Source: an uncultured Lachnospiraceae bacterium
GTDB lineage: Bacteria > Bacillota > Clostridia > Lachnospirales > Lachnospiraceae
Assembly (NCBI GenBank): GCA_910583895.1
Contig: CAJTYJ010000008.1
Coordinates: 25,869-89,868, forward strand
Length of the DNA: 64,000 nucleotides
Direction of reading: 5' to 3'
Shown here: positions 50,439-58,319 of the stretch, piece by piece
How positions within the stretch are numbered: the first letter of the stretch is position 1
Layout: each line of letters opens with the position of its first letter
Translations under genes and position numbers: made by a program
Notes under the pieces: model-generated
What the model was told of the DNA's origin: nothing
The model's database searches: none
The model's input: the letters and a program-made list of their open reading frames with translations, nothing else

Positions 50439-52514
50439 ATGGATTTAAAAAAATTGCTCCGGCCTTCCAGCATCGCAGTCATTGGTGCCAATGATAAGAA
50501 TGGCTTTGGAAAATCCACCTGTATGAATCTTTTATCTTCGCCGATCAGGGATCATATTTACTTTGTGAATCCGAAAAGGGAAGAGCTGTTCGGGAAAAAA
50601 TGTTATAAAAGTATCCGGGAGCTGCCGGAACCGATGGATATGTGCATCGTCATTCTGAATAAAAAACTGGTGGCAGCAACACTGGAAGAAGCAGCCTTGG
50701 CAGGCTGCAGGGCAGCTGTCGTCTATGCCAGCGGTTACGCGGAGACGGGTGACAAAGAGGCGGAAAAAGAATTAAAGGATCTGTGTCAAAAGCACGATCT
50801 GGCTGTGATGGGCGTAAACTGCGCCGGATATATCAACAACCTGGACGGGATCTTTGCCTTTGGAATGCTGGTAAAAAGGGAAGCGGTGCCGGGAAATATC
50901 GCCATTATCTCGCAGTCTGGAAAGATCTGCCTGAATATGATGCAGATGGATCATATGAATTATTCGTATCTGATCTCCAGCGGCAACAGCACCTGCATTC
51001 ATATCGAGGATTATCTGGAATACCTGATTGAAGATGACGAGACCAAAGTGATCGGACTTTATCTGGAAGGGGTAAAAGATCCGCAGAAGTTTACAAAGGT
51101 TCTGGCTATGGCAGCCAGAAAGAGGAAACCCATCGTGATCATGAAGGTGGGGAAAACTTCCAAGGGAAGCGCACTGGCAGCTTCACATACGGGAAGTCTT
51201 TCCGGGTCTGACAAATCTTTTGACGCGGTCATGAAAAAGTTCGGAGTCATACGAGTGGATGATATCGAGGAACTGGCTGAGATGTGTCATCTTCTCAGCG
51301 TAATCCCCATGCTTCCGCCTTCCACGGGGTTGAGTGCCATGTGTCTGTCCGGCGGAGAGACTGGTATCTGTGCAGATATGGGAACTTTGATGGGTCTGTC
51401 CTATCCGGAACTTCAGCCGGAGACGGCAGCGCGGATCAAAGAACTGCTGCCAGGATATGCGACAGTGGCGAACCCTCTGGACATGTCCGCGACACTGGCC
51501 CATGACGGTCCGAAATACGCGGAAGTGATCAAGGCGTTTATGGATGATCCCTCCATCGGCATGATTTTATGTGGACAGACCATCTTGGAGCATCATGAGG
51601 TACAGGATGTGATCTATCCCATGTCAGACGGCATGGTGATGGCTGCAAAAAAGAGAAAAAAACCCATTGCGGTGATGAGCTTTTTTAATTCCAGCCGGGA
51701 TAAAACAATCCGCAGGAAATTGGAGTCCGAAGGAGTTCCGATTCTCCCGGCAACCGGAGGGGGATTTAAGCTTCTGAAATACTTGATGGATTTTGTAGCC
51801 TACGTGCCGGAAGAACACACACTGGACCTTGCGATTCCGGAGCCGTCAAAGGGGGGAAAGACGGCGCTCAGTGAGCGGCAGAGTAAGATGGAACTGAAAA
51901 AATATGGGGTAGATGTTCCTGCAGAATACGTCGTGTCCAAAAAAGAGGAGCTTGACGGACTTTCACTGGAATATCCGGTGGCAGCCAAGATCGAGTCTCC
52001 GGATATTCTTCACAAAAGTGATGTGGGCGGTGTCCGGCTGAACATTCAGAACCTGGAAGAACTGAAGAACGCGTTTGACCAGATTCTGGAGAGTGCAAAA
52101 GCACACTGTCCGGATGCCCGGATCAACGGAATTCTTATAAGCCGTATGCTTCCGCCTGGTATGGAGTTTATCATCGGCGTGAACAACGATCCTCAGTTCG
52201 GCCCTATGGTCCTTTGCGGGTTAGGCGGCGTCTTCGTGGAAGTATTCAAAGATGTCAGTCTTTATCCGGCGCCTTTAAATAAGAAGGAAGCCCTTCATAT
52301 GATCCAGTCTTTGAAAGGTTACAAGCTCCTGACCGGCTACCGGGGACAGAAGGAGGGGGACGTGGAAGCACTGGCCGGTCTGATCGTCCAGATTGCCGGC
52401 TATGCGGCGCAGAACAAGGATACACTGGCAGAGCTGGACCTCAATCCGGTATTTGTGTATCCAAAGAAAGAGGGGGTCGCCATGGCGGACGCCCTGATCG
52501 TAAAACAAATATAA
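50439..52514 (+). CDS. ADP-forming acyl-CoA synthetase (fused alpha-beta)
   Basis: Makes ATP from ADP, phosphate and acyl-CoA, releasing the acid. The alpha half has a CoA-binding fold (LLRPSSIAVIGANDKNGFGK), the GVNCAGYIN and IISQSGKI motifs, and the phospho-histidine in LAASHTGSLSGSDKSFDAV; the beta half is an ATP-grasp domain (YPVAAKIESPDILHKSDVGG, PGMEFIIGVNNDPQFGPMV). 691 residues, a full alpha-beta fusion. It directly follows the oxidoreductase genes, so the substrate is likely their acyl-CoA product. ATG 50439 is chosen over an earlier in-frame start inside vorC. Confidence 0.9.
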   Translation: MDLKKLLRPSSIAVIGANDKNGFGKSTCMNLLSSPIRDHIYFVNPKREELFGKKCYKSIRELPEPMDMCIVILNKKLVAATLEEAALAGCRAAVVYASGYAETGDKEAEKELKDLCQKHDLAVMGVNCAGYINNLDGIFAFGMLVKREAVPGNIAIISQSGKICLNMMQMDHMNYSYLISSGNSTCIHIEDYLEYLIEDDETKVIGLYLEGVKDPQKFTKVLAMAARKRKPIVIMKVGKTSKGSALAASHTGSLSGSDKSFDAVMKKFGVIRVDDIEELAEMCHLLSVIPMLPPSTGLSAMCLSGGETGICADMGTLMGLSYPELQPETAARIKELLPGYATVANPLDMSATLAHDGPKYAEVIKAFMDDPSIGMILCGQTILEHHEVQDVIYPMSDGMVMAAKKRKKPIAVMSFFNSSRDKTIRRKLESEGVPILPATGGGFKLLKYLMDFVAYVPEEHTLDLAIPEPSKGGKTALSERQSKMELKKYGVDVPAEYVVSKKEELDGLSLEYPVAAKIESPDILHKSDVGGVRLNIQNLEELKNAFDQILESAKAHCPDARINGILISRMLPPGMEFIIGVNNDPQFGPMVLCGLGGVFVEVFKDVSLYPAPLNKKEALHMIQSLKGYKLLTGYRGQKEGDVEALAGLIVQIAGYAAQNKDTLAELDLNPVFVYPKKEGVAMADALIVKQI

Positions 52515-52525
52515 AAATAACAAAA

Positions 52526-52892
52526 GAACTTTAAACAGGAGGTACTAAAAATCAGCAAAGGTCCGGCCAAAGCACAGATCAATGAGCAGAGGCGAAAGCG
52601 CCTGAGAATTGATCTGGAACACCGTGTTTTGGGAGGGCCGGAGCGGAACTTTAAGTAGAAAGTAGTAAGGACAGCGAAGGTCCGGCCAAAGCACAGATCA
52701 ATGAGCAGGAGCGAAAGCGCCTGAGAATTGATCTGGAACACCGTGTTTTGGAAGGGCCGGAGCGGAACTTTAAGTAGGAAGTAGTAAGGACAGCGAAGGC
52801 CCGGCCAAAGCACAGATCAATGAGCAGGAGCGAAAGCGCCTGAGAATTGATCTAGAACACCGTGTTTTGGAAGGGCCGGAGCGGAACTTTAA
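52526..52892 (+). repeat. Three tandem 119-120 bp structured repeats
   Basis: GAACTTTAA occurs at 52526, 52646, 52765 and 52884, delimiting units of 120, 119 and 119 bases that are about 95% alike. Each unit has an outer stem TCCGGCC/GGCCGGA (unit 2: 52681-52687 with 52755-52761), an inner GATCAAT/ATTGATC stem (52696-52702 with 52727-52733) and a GCG-AAA-CGC-type tip. A 32-codon frame is kept in each unit but has no start codon; in units 1 and 2 it ends TAG, in unit 3 it runs in frame into the MFS gene. The 390-base gap 52515-52905 contains nothing else. Likely a dispersed element or structured leader. Confidence 0.92.
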
Positions 52893-52905
52893 TAGGAGGG
52901 AATTT

Positions 52906-54156
52906 ATGGAACAAAACAGAGCGAACAACGGAGCTGGAAAATGGATCGGATTTATTGTTTTGACGATTGCAGCCGGTCTGATCTATCGGGTGCCCTATCT
53001 GAAAACCGTTTTCTATGACCCGCTGGTTGAAGAGTTCGGTCTTAGTAATACGGATGTGGGCAAGATCATGAGTGCGTATTCTCTGACAAAGACAGCAATC
53101 TATATTCCAGGAGGCATTCTGGCAGACCGGTTTGACAATCGGAAGATGCTTCTGGCATCCACAGCACTTTTGGCAGCCTGTACCTTTTGGTATGCCACTA
53201 TTCCGTCTCTTGGCGTACTTTTGATCATTCATGTGCTGCTTGCATTTTCCAATGTAGTATTCTGGGTGTCCTTTGTAAAAGCAATCCGTATGTTCGGAAC
53301 GGAAAATGAGCAAGGTTCTGTATTTGGATACAGCGAAGGTATCCGCGCGGTGGCCGGTCTGATCATCAACTTTGCGGCACTTGGGATCCTGAATTACTTT
53401 ATGATAAGGGCGGATGCACCTCTTCGCTATGTGCTGATCTTCTATGGTGTTACTTATGTGGCGCTGGGCGCTGCCATGTGGTTCCTGCTGCCAAAAGAGC
53501 GCGCAGAAGATAAAGCAACGGTTACTTCCTTCAAAGAATATATCGAAGTGCTGAAGGTGCCGGGCGTATGGCTGGTGGCAGTACTGGTATTATGCGCGTA
53601 CAGCTGTCAGATTGCATCCGAGTATACGACTACCTATCTGACAACCGTCTTTGGCATGACAGTGGTTATGGCTGGTGTAGTGGCGACTATCCGAAGTTAC
53701 GGTATCGGAATTTTCAGTGCACCGATCATCGGCAAAATATCCGATAAAGTTGGTTCTTATTCCAAAACTGTCATCGGCCTATTTATCTGTGAGATTATTC
53801 TGGCTTTGATTCTGTTTTTTATGCCGGGTACCGGCGGTGCGCTGATACCGGCGATCATTACCGTGCTGGCTTTTGCGACGGTCATGTATGCACTGCGCGG
53901 AATCTATTATGCGACCATGGGGGAGGCAGGCATTCCACTGGCTTTGACGGGAACGGCAACGGGCATCATCTCGGTCATCGGCTATCTGCCGGATTCCTAT
54001 ATGAATGTGATGCTGGGAAGCTTTATGGACAGCCATCCAGGTGCTGCAGGTTTTAAATATGTATTCGGTTCCATCATTGTATTTGCAGTGATCGGAATTG
54101 TTCTTGCACTGATTATTTTAAAGATCAGCAAAAATGCAGGCAGGGCAAAGGCATAA
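52906..54156 (+). CDS. MFS transporter
   Basis: 416 residues, twelve predicted membrane segments. The loop motif ILADRFDNRKMLL (between segments 2 and 3) and ADRxxxR-like residues are typical of the major facilitator superfamily; IGKISDKVGSYSKTV is the matching loop in the second half. Substrate unknown; its place after the oxidation genes suggests uptake of the amino acid or export of the acid product. ATG 52906 has ATAGGAGGG upstream, formed at the end of repeat unit 3. Confidence 0.87.
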   Translation: MEQNRANNGAGKWIGFIVLTIAAGLIYRVPYLKTVFYDPLVEEFGLSNTDVGKIMSAYSLTKTAIYIPGGILADRFDNRKMLLASTALLAACTFWYATIPSLGVLLIIHVLLAFSNVVFWVSFVKAIRMFGTENEQGSVFGYSEGIRAVAGLIINFAALGILNYFMIRADAPLRYVLIFYGVTYVALGAAMWFLLPKERAEDKATVTSFKEYIEVLKVPGVWLVAVLVLCAYSCQIASEYTTTYLTTVFGMTVVMAGVVATIRSYGIGIFSAPIIGKISDKVGSYSKTVIGLFICEIILALILFFMPGTGGALIPAIITVLAFATVMYALRGIYYATMGEAGIPLALTGTATGIISVIGYLPDSYMNVMLGSFMDSHPGAAGFKYVFGSIIVFAVIGIVLALIILKISKNAGRAKA

Positions 54157-54196
54157 TCATTTACAAAGATGAAATGCAATCGGAGGAGGGAACAGG

Positions 54197-55603
54197 ATGT
54201 ATCTGGTCATAGGAATGCTGATTCTTTATCTGGTGCTCGTAGTTTTTGTCAGTATAAAACTGAAGAACAAAGCAAAGACAGTGGAAGGCTTCTACCTGGG
54301 AAAGCGGAATATGCCTTTGCCCATACTGATGCTTACGGTGGCGGCAACCTGGATTGGTGCATCCTCCACCCTTGGAAAGTCCGGTTTGGCGTATCGGATC
54401 GGGATCACAGCCATGGTTCCGACCCTGGCCACCTTTGTAGCGTTCAGTGTGTTCAGTCTTTTTGCTGGAAAGATTCAAAGGATCGGTGTGAAATATCACA
54501 TTTCTTCCATACCGGATCTGATCAGTCATCGGTTTGGGAAAGTGCCGGCGCTTCTGGCATCCATCGTGATCGCATGGACACTGATCGGGACGACTGGAAC
54601 TCAGATGGTGGCTTCGTCACAGATCCTGAAACTGATTTTTGAAGATTTTCAAATCTCTTATGAGACAGCTCTTATCATTACGGCGGTGGTGGTGATCATC
54701 TATACCTCCCTGTCGGGATTTTATGGTGTCGCTTATTCTGATGCGATACAGGGAATTCTTCTGCTGCTCGTGATTGGTCTGCTCTTGCCGGTCCTGGCAG
54801 TAAGGGAAGTGGGAGGGATCCATGCGCTGATCCATTCCGTTCCTGCAGGTTACTTTTCGCTGGAGCTTGACAGTTCCATCATATCCTACGGATTTGTGTA
54901 CCTTCTGTATTTTCTGGCAGGTCCTCCTTACTGGCAGAGAGCCTTTGCGGCCTCTGATTCTAACAGTGCCAGAAAAGGAAGCATGGGAGGAAACGCCATC
55001 ATCATTTTATACAGCCTGTCTGTGACCCTGATCGGGATCTGCGGCTATGTGCTTCATCCGGTATTTCCGGAAGGGGTATCTGATGAGATGATGATTCCCA
55101 TTATGACAAAAGCCTATTTTCATCCACTGCTTTATGCGATGACAATTACCTCCTTTATGGCCATTGTCATGTCTACCATTGACAGTTATCTTTTGCTGGC
55201 CGTGCAGACAGTCAGTACAGATATCGCAAAGGTGGTTAAACCGGATATCAGTGATCAGAAACAACTGCGGTTGTCCAAATATATGGTTGTGATACTTGGA
55301 CTTCTGGCTTTGTTGTTTGCGCTGAAAGCGGGGAATATTCTGGACTCGCTGGTTTTATCCATGAGTTATTTTTCTGCCTGCATCGCAGTCCCTGCCATGG
55401 CTGCGCTGCTGTCGAAAAAAACAACAAAGACGGGAATGCTGTGTGGTATGATTGGGGGATTTGCAACAGCGGTGATCTGGAAAAACTTTTTAGGTAACCC
55501 GTATGGGCTGAATGAGGCGATTGCAGGAAGCGCGGTTTCCTTGGTTGCCCTGGTGGCAGGGTCTGCATGTTCGCAAAAGCAGATGTCGGACTTTTTAGAA
55601 TAG
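54197..55603 (+). CDS. Sodium:solute symporter family protein
   Basis: 468 residues, about thirteen membrane segments. SSS features: the GKRNMPLPILMLTVAATWIGASS start, the TSLSGFYGVAYSDAIQG block and LYFLAGPPYWQRAFAASDSNSARKG loop. Na+-driven uptake of an organic solute; relatives carry proline, pantothenate, or monocarboxylates, and the substrate cannot be set here. GGAGGAGG is 7 bases upstream. It follows the MFS gene by 40 bases and ends with a hairpin. Confidence 0.88.
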   Translation: MYLVIGMLILYLVLVVFVSIKLKNKAKTVEGFYLGKRNMPLPILMLTVAATWIGASSTLGKSGLAYRIGITAMVPTLATFVAFSVFSLFAGKIQRIGVKYHISSIPDLISHRFGKVPALLASIVIAWTLIGTTGTQMVASSQILKLIFEDFQISYETALIITAVVVIIYTSLSGFYGVAYSDAIQGILLLLVIGLLLPVLAVREVGGIHALIHSVPAGYFSLELDSSIISYGFVYLLYFLAGPPYWQRAFAASDSNSARKGSMGGNAIIILYSLSVTLIGICGYVLHPVFPEGVSDEMMIPIMTKAYFHPLLYAMTITSFMAIVMSTIDSYLLLAVQTVSTDIAKVVKPDISDQKQLRLSKYMVVILGLLALLFALKAGNILDSLVLSMSYFSACIAVPAMAALLSKKTTKTGMLCGMIGGFATAVIWKNFLGNPYGLNEAIAGSAVSLVALVAGSACSQKQMSDFLE

Positions 55604-55616
55604 GCGGATAGAGAGG

Positions 55617-55652
55617 AATGGGCTGGCGCACAACTTCGTGTGCCAGCCCATT
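55617..55652 (+). terminator. Hairpin after the transporter genes
   Basis: AATGGGCTGGC (55617-55627) with CACA pairs with TGTG and GCCAGCCCATT (55642-55652) around ACTTCG. No T run follows, so termination is probable but not certain. Confidence 0.6.
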
Positions 55653-55714
55653 AAAAATACATTCATTGTGGGCACTTTTTAAGAAATCGTCGTATAGGGA
55701 ACCATATATATGTT

Positions 55715-55743
55715 TTGCATACTGCAAAGATTTATGCTATATT
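55715..55743 (+). promoter_or_regulatory. Promoter of the orphan gene at 55812
   Basis: TTGCAT (55715-55720), 17-base spacer, TATATT (55738-55743). Confidence 0.65.
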
Positions 55744-55811
55744 GGTCCACGAAGGGTAACAGGCGGCAAATTCAGCTGTCTGAATTTTGGCAGATAATAA
55801 GGAAACAAACG

Positions 55812-56369
55812 ATGAAAGCGGTCAGCATCAAAGACATTGACAACCTGGAATTCTGGATTGGTTATATTGGGGTCAGTTATCCCAATTCTTGTGATGAGGA
55901 AGATGTTTCCGTGTGGGATCAGATGCAGGAATGGTACACAGAAGAGGTTGATAGCTGGTGGGAGCGGTTTACCGGATATTATGAAGGGGTCTTGATGGAG
56001 AGTGATGGATATCTGGATGAGCCGACGACACTGGTAATGCTGCTGGGGCAGGAAAAAACTCTGAAGATTGAATTTCATCCCGGAGATACCCTCTATTTTA
56101 TAAATGATGAAGAGATTGGAAGCACAGGTCCTCACTGGACGCTTCAGGTAATTCCATATCAGAAGGTGGAGCAGCTGCTGACTCTGGAATATGGACGGCA
56201 GCTGTTCCTGCTGGTGCTTCCGCTTGCTGTCATAAAGGATGGGGAAAAAGCATCAGTTTGTGAAGCGATCAGAGCGCAGATAAGTGCTTATTTTTCAAAG
56301 GATCGGTGTGAACGGATTGCAAAATGTATCATCTCAGGCCTGGCGGAACCTGATGATCAGACCATATGA
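55812..56369 (+). CDS. Cytosolic protein of unknown function, possibly an immunity-type protein
   Basis: 185 residues, acidic, no membrane segment. The N-terminal DNLEFWIGYIGVSYPNSC, then LKIEFHPGDTLYFINDEEIG and STGPHWTLQ, followed by a helical C-terminus. The IEFHPGDT...GPHW pattern reminds me of polymorphic-toxin immunity proteins (Imm19-like), but I cannot verify it and no toxin gene is adjacent. ATG 55812 has AAGGAAA upstream; a longer in-frame start at 55710 overlaps the promoter. It is convergent with the XRE operon across a shared terminator. Confidence 0.7.
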   Translation: MKAVSIKDIDNLEFWIGYIGVSYPNSCDEEDVSVWDQMQEWYTEEVDSWWERFTGYYEGVLMESDGYLDEPTTLVMLLGQEKTLKIEFHPGDTLYFINDEEIGSTGPHWTLQVIPYQKVEQLLTLEYGRQLFLLVLPLAVIKDGEKASVCEAIRAQISAYFSKDRCERIAKCIISGLAEPDDQTI

Positions 56370-56460
56370 AACAGAAAAGCCAGGAAAAGATGTCTTAATT
56401 TGACCGAAAAGAATCCGGTCTGTATCGTGTGCCGGAAAGCTTATCCTTCTGATGTCTCAA

Positions 56461-56498
56461 GAAAAATCAAAGCCTTTGCATGCGGTCTTTGATTTTTC
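56461..56498. terminator. Bidirectional terminator
   Basis: GAAAAATCAAAG (56461-56472) and CTTTGATTTTTC (56487-56498) form a perfect 12-bp stem with A and T tracts on both flanks, placed between convergent genes and overlapping the end of the small minus-strand ORF. Confidence 0.8.
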
Positions 56499-56673
56499 GC
56501 TTGATCTGAAACGATAAGCTGGAAGAATATTGTTCATTTTTGATCAACAGTTCATAGGCGTCCATGACTCCGGCACAATAGCAAAATCCGAAAAGTCCTG
56601 CTGCGAATCCCAAAAACACAAAGGAATGGTATTCAGACCAGACCAGCTTTTCTCTCATCAGAGGATTTCTCAT
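56467..56673 (-). CDS. Small membrane ORF downstream of the XRE regulator
   Basis: 68 codons with one hydrophobic segment at about residues 16-37 (SFVFLGFAAGLFGFCYCAGV) and a basic tail. It overlaps the regulator by 41 bases in another frame. Regulators of this type often have a C-terminal membrane domain, so this may be the frameshifted remainder of one longer protein rather than a separate gene. No good ribosome site before its ATG. Confidence 0.4.
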   Translation of the reverse strand: MRNPLMREKLVWSEYHSFVFLGFAAGLFGFCYCAGVMDAYELLIKNEQYSSSLSFQIKRKIKDRMQRL

Positions 56674-56863
56674 CTTTCAACAGAAAATCTAAGGATATTT
56701 CAAAAATATCAGATATCTGCAATAATTTCTCTGTTTCCGGAAATCCCTGATTGTTTTCCCACTTGCTGACAGCCTGCCTGGTGGTTCCGATCTGTTCAGC
56801 AAGTGTCTCCTGTGAGAATCCCTTTTCTTTCCTTAATTTGAACAGCTTTTCTCCGAATGTCAT
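56633..56863 (-). CDS. XRE-family transcriptional regulator (short)
   Basis: 76 residues, almost only the helix-turn-helix: FGEKLFKLRKEKGFSQETLA, then EQIGTTRQAVSKWENNQGFP and the ISLDFLLKDE end. Binds DNA; target unknown. AAGGAGG is 9 bases upstream. Full-length relatives continue for 100 residues or more, so it is probably truncated by a frameshift near 56660. Confidence 0.8.
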   Translation of the reverse strand: MTFGEKLFKLRKEKGFSQETLAEQIGTTRQAVSKWENNQGFPETEKLLQISDIFEISLDFLLKDEKSSDERKAGLV

Positions 56864-56918
56864 ATGTGTGGCCTCCTTGATTTTGGTGAGTCCATTGTAT
56901 CAAATCAGGCTGTAATTG

Positions 56919-56947
56919 ACTATCTTTTCTGAATTGCACTTTGTCAA
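56919..56947 (-). promoter_or_regulatory. Probable promoter of the XRE regulator
   Basis: On the minus strand TTGACA (56947-56942), 17-base spacer, GATAGT (56924-56919). Confidence 0.5.
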
Positions 56948-56979
56948 CTTTGCGTTACATATGTGTTATTTGCTGACAG

Positions 56980-56995
56980 TACCCTCAGCGGACAA
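56980..56995 (+). repeat. 16-bp dispersed motif, copy 3
   Basis: TACCCTCAGCGGACAA, one base different from the copies at 1591 and 2956, followed by AGGGATACA. Upstream of the XRE promoter and of the degenerate stretch. Confidence 0.65.
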
Positions 56996-57281
56996 AGGGA
57001 TACATGCTCCAAGTGCCGTTTTTTGACAGCTGATGGCGTTGGCGTTAATCGGCATACGACCAGTACGCCTTATTCCGTTTCCTTGTCAGGTATCCAAAGA
57101 TGGTACTTACGATCTGAAGAAGTTGTGTGTCTCATATTTTTGATTCTACAAGGCACTGGAATGAAGTGTTCTGGAGGTGCGCTGAGCGACAGCAACGTGG
57201 AAGAACCGTAAATCTGTGGTGCTGCAGTTCAATTAAGAAACTTCACAGCCGCGGGCATTGTACGATGCTGACAGCCCGTCT
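56996..57281 (+). pseudogene. Degenerate stretch, possible recombinase-type remnant
   Basis: The gap between the XRE promoter and the ABC permease has no intact gene with a ribosome site. One plus-strand frame (about 57127-57300) reads RHWNEVFWRCAERQQRGRTV and then LWCCSSIKKLHSRGHCTMLT, whose Cys/His spacing is reminiscent of a recombinase zinc ribbon. It has no start and no neighbouring domains. Weak evidence; it may be noise. Confidence 0.25.
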
Positions 57282-58316
57282 TCAATTTCCAGTTTTTGTG
57301 CCGCTGCCATGCAGGAAGCCTTTACGCCGGGTGGGAAACAGGATATACAAAGAACACCATAAGATGCTGTGAATGGCGAGAATACCGGTATTTTCCATAG
57401 CTGCTTTTGTGTTTCCGGCGGACAGGGCCATGATGCCTTCAAAGGCGGGACGGGACGGCACAAGATTACAGATTATGGACACAGGCCCGCTTGCCCCTGT
57501 AAGGGTGCACAGAACCGGTACGGCAATAAACAGAAGCATGACAACCTTAATGCAGGCCACACCTGTCATCAGGCTGTCGGATATCCTTCCGATCAACAGT
57601 CCGATCAGGGAAGACAAAAAGGAGGACAGAAGTATCAGCACCAGCATGATCAAAAGCGTCTGCGGGGACAGCCGAAGACAGATGCACGCGGTTATAACAG
57701 AGGACAGGCTGCAGAAAAGGAATCCCACTGCAATTTTCTGCATCACGTATCGGGCAGGGGGCATGGGCAGAATTTCATTGACAAAAGCCACGCCGTCCTC
57801 TTTTTCGGAAATGATATTGATGGCGTTGAAGGTACAGCCCATGAACATGGCAACAATCAGTATGGCAGGGATAAAGATGTCCTGAAGATTTTCCAGAACA
57901 TCAGGGCTTTCCAGTACCAGCACCTTTGTCTGTCTGGCATCCGCCTGCTGTTCAAAAAGAGCCGGGAGGGTGGCAGCTGCCTGCCGGAAAACTTCCAGTT
58001 CATCTCCGGCAATCATTGTTTTGATCGTTGTCCCATCTGCTTTCACACCGATGACGTTGGTGGACGGATCGTTGACAAGATTGATTAGTTCTGTTGGTGT
58101 TTTACAGTACGTTACGGGGCCATAGCGTTCCAGCCACGCGACGGTCTGTCCGGGCAGGTCCTCTTCGAGCACGCCGAAATGGAGTTGTCCCAGGGAGGAC
58201 AGATCGATGGAACCCATAAGATTCAGCGCTGCCGCAGCCAGAATGGGCAGCAGGAATGACATCAGACAAAATTTGTCTTTCCAGACGCTTTTCAGCTGGT
58301 ATTTTAAACTTCTCAT
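57282..58316 (-). CDS. ABC-2 type transporter permease
   Basis: 344 residues: one N-terminal membrane segment, a ~110-residue outside domain, then five membrane segments from about residue 165 on (ALIVAMFMGCTFNAINIISEKEDGVAFVNEILPM carries the conserved EKE loop, residues about 190). Typical ABC-2 exporter subunit. AAGGAAGG upstream. Last gene of the four-gene exporter operon, 3 bases after the preceding permease. Confidence 0.85.
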   Translation of the reverse strand: MRSLKYQLKSVWKDKFCLMSFLLPILAAAALNLMGSIDLSSLGQLHFGVLEEDLPGQTVAWLERYGPVTYCKTPTELINLVNDPSTNVIGVKADGTTIKTMIAGDELEVFRQAAATLPALFEQQADARQTKVLVLESPDVLENLQDIFIPAILIVAMFMGCTFNAINIISEKEDGVAFVNEILPMPPARYVMQKIAVGFLFCSLSSVITACICLRLSPQTLLIMLVLILLSSFLSSLIGLLIGRISDSLMTGVACIKVVMLLFIAVPVLCTLTGASGPVSIICNLVPSRPAFEGIMALSAGNTKAAMENTGILAIHSILWCSLYILFPTRRKGFLHGSGTKTGN

Positions 58317-58319
58317 GTC

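Noticed and set aside
52400..52813. 137-codon minus-strand frame across the tandem repeats
   Set aside because: Exists because the repeat unit lacks stops in that frame; it repeats itself, has no ribosome site and runs into the synthetase gene.
52526..52892. CRISPR-like array
   Set aside because: Units are 119-120 bp, contiguous, with no unique spacers and no cas genes.
57369..58088. 239-codon plus-strand frame opposite the ABC permease
   Set aside because: Shadow of a membrane protein; no start signal.
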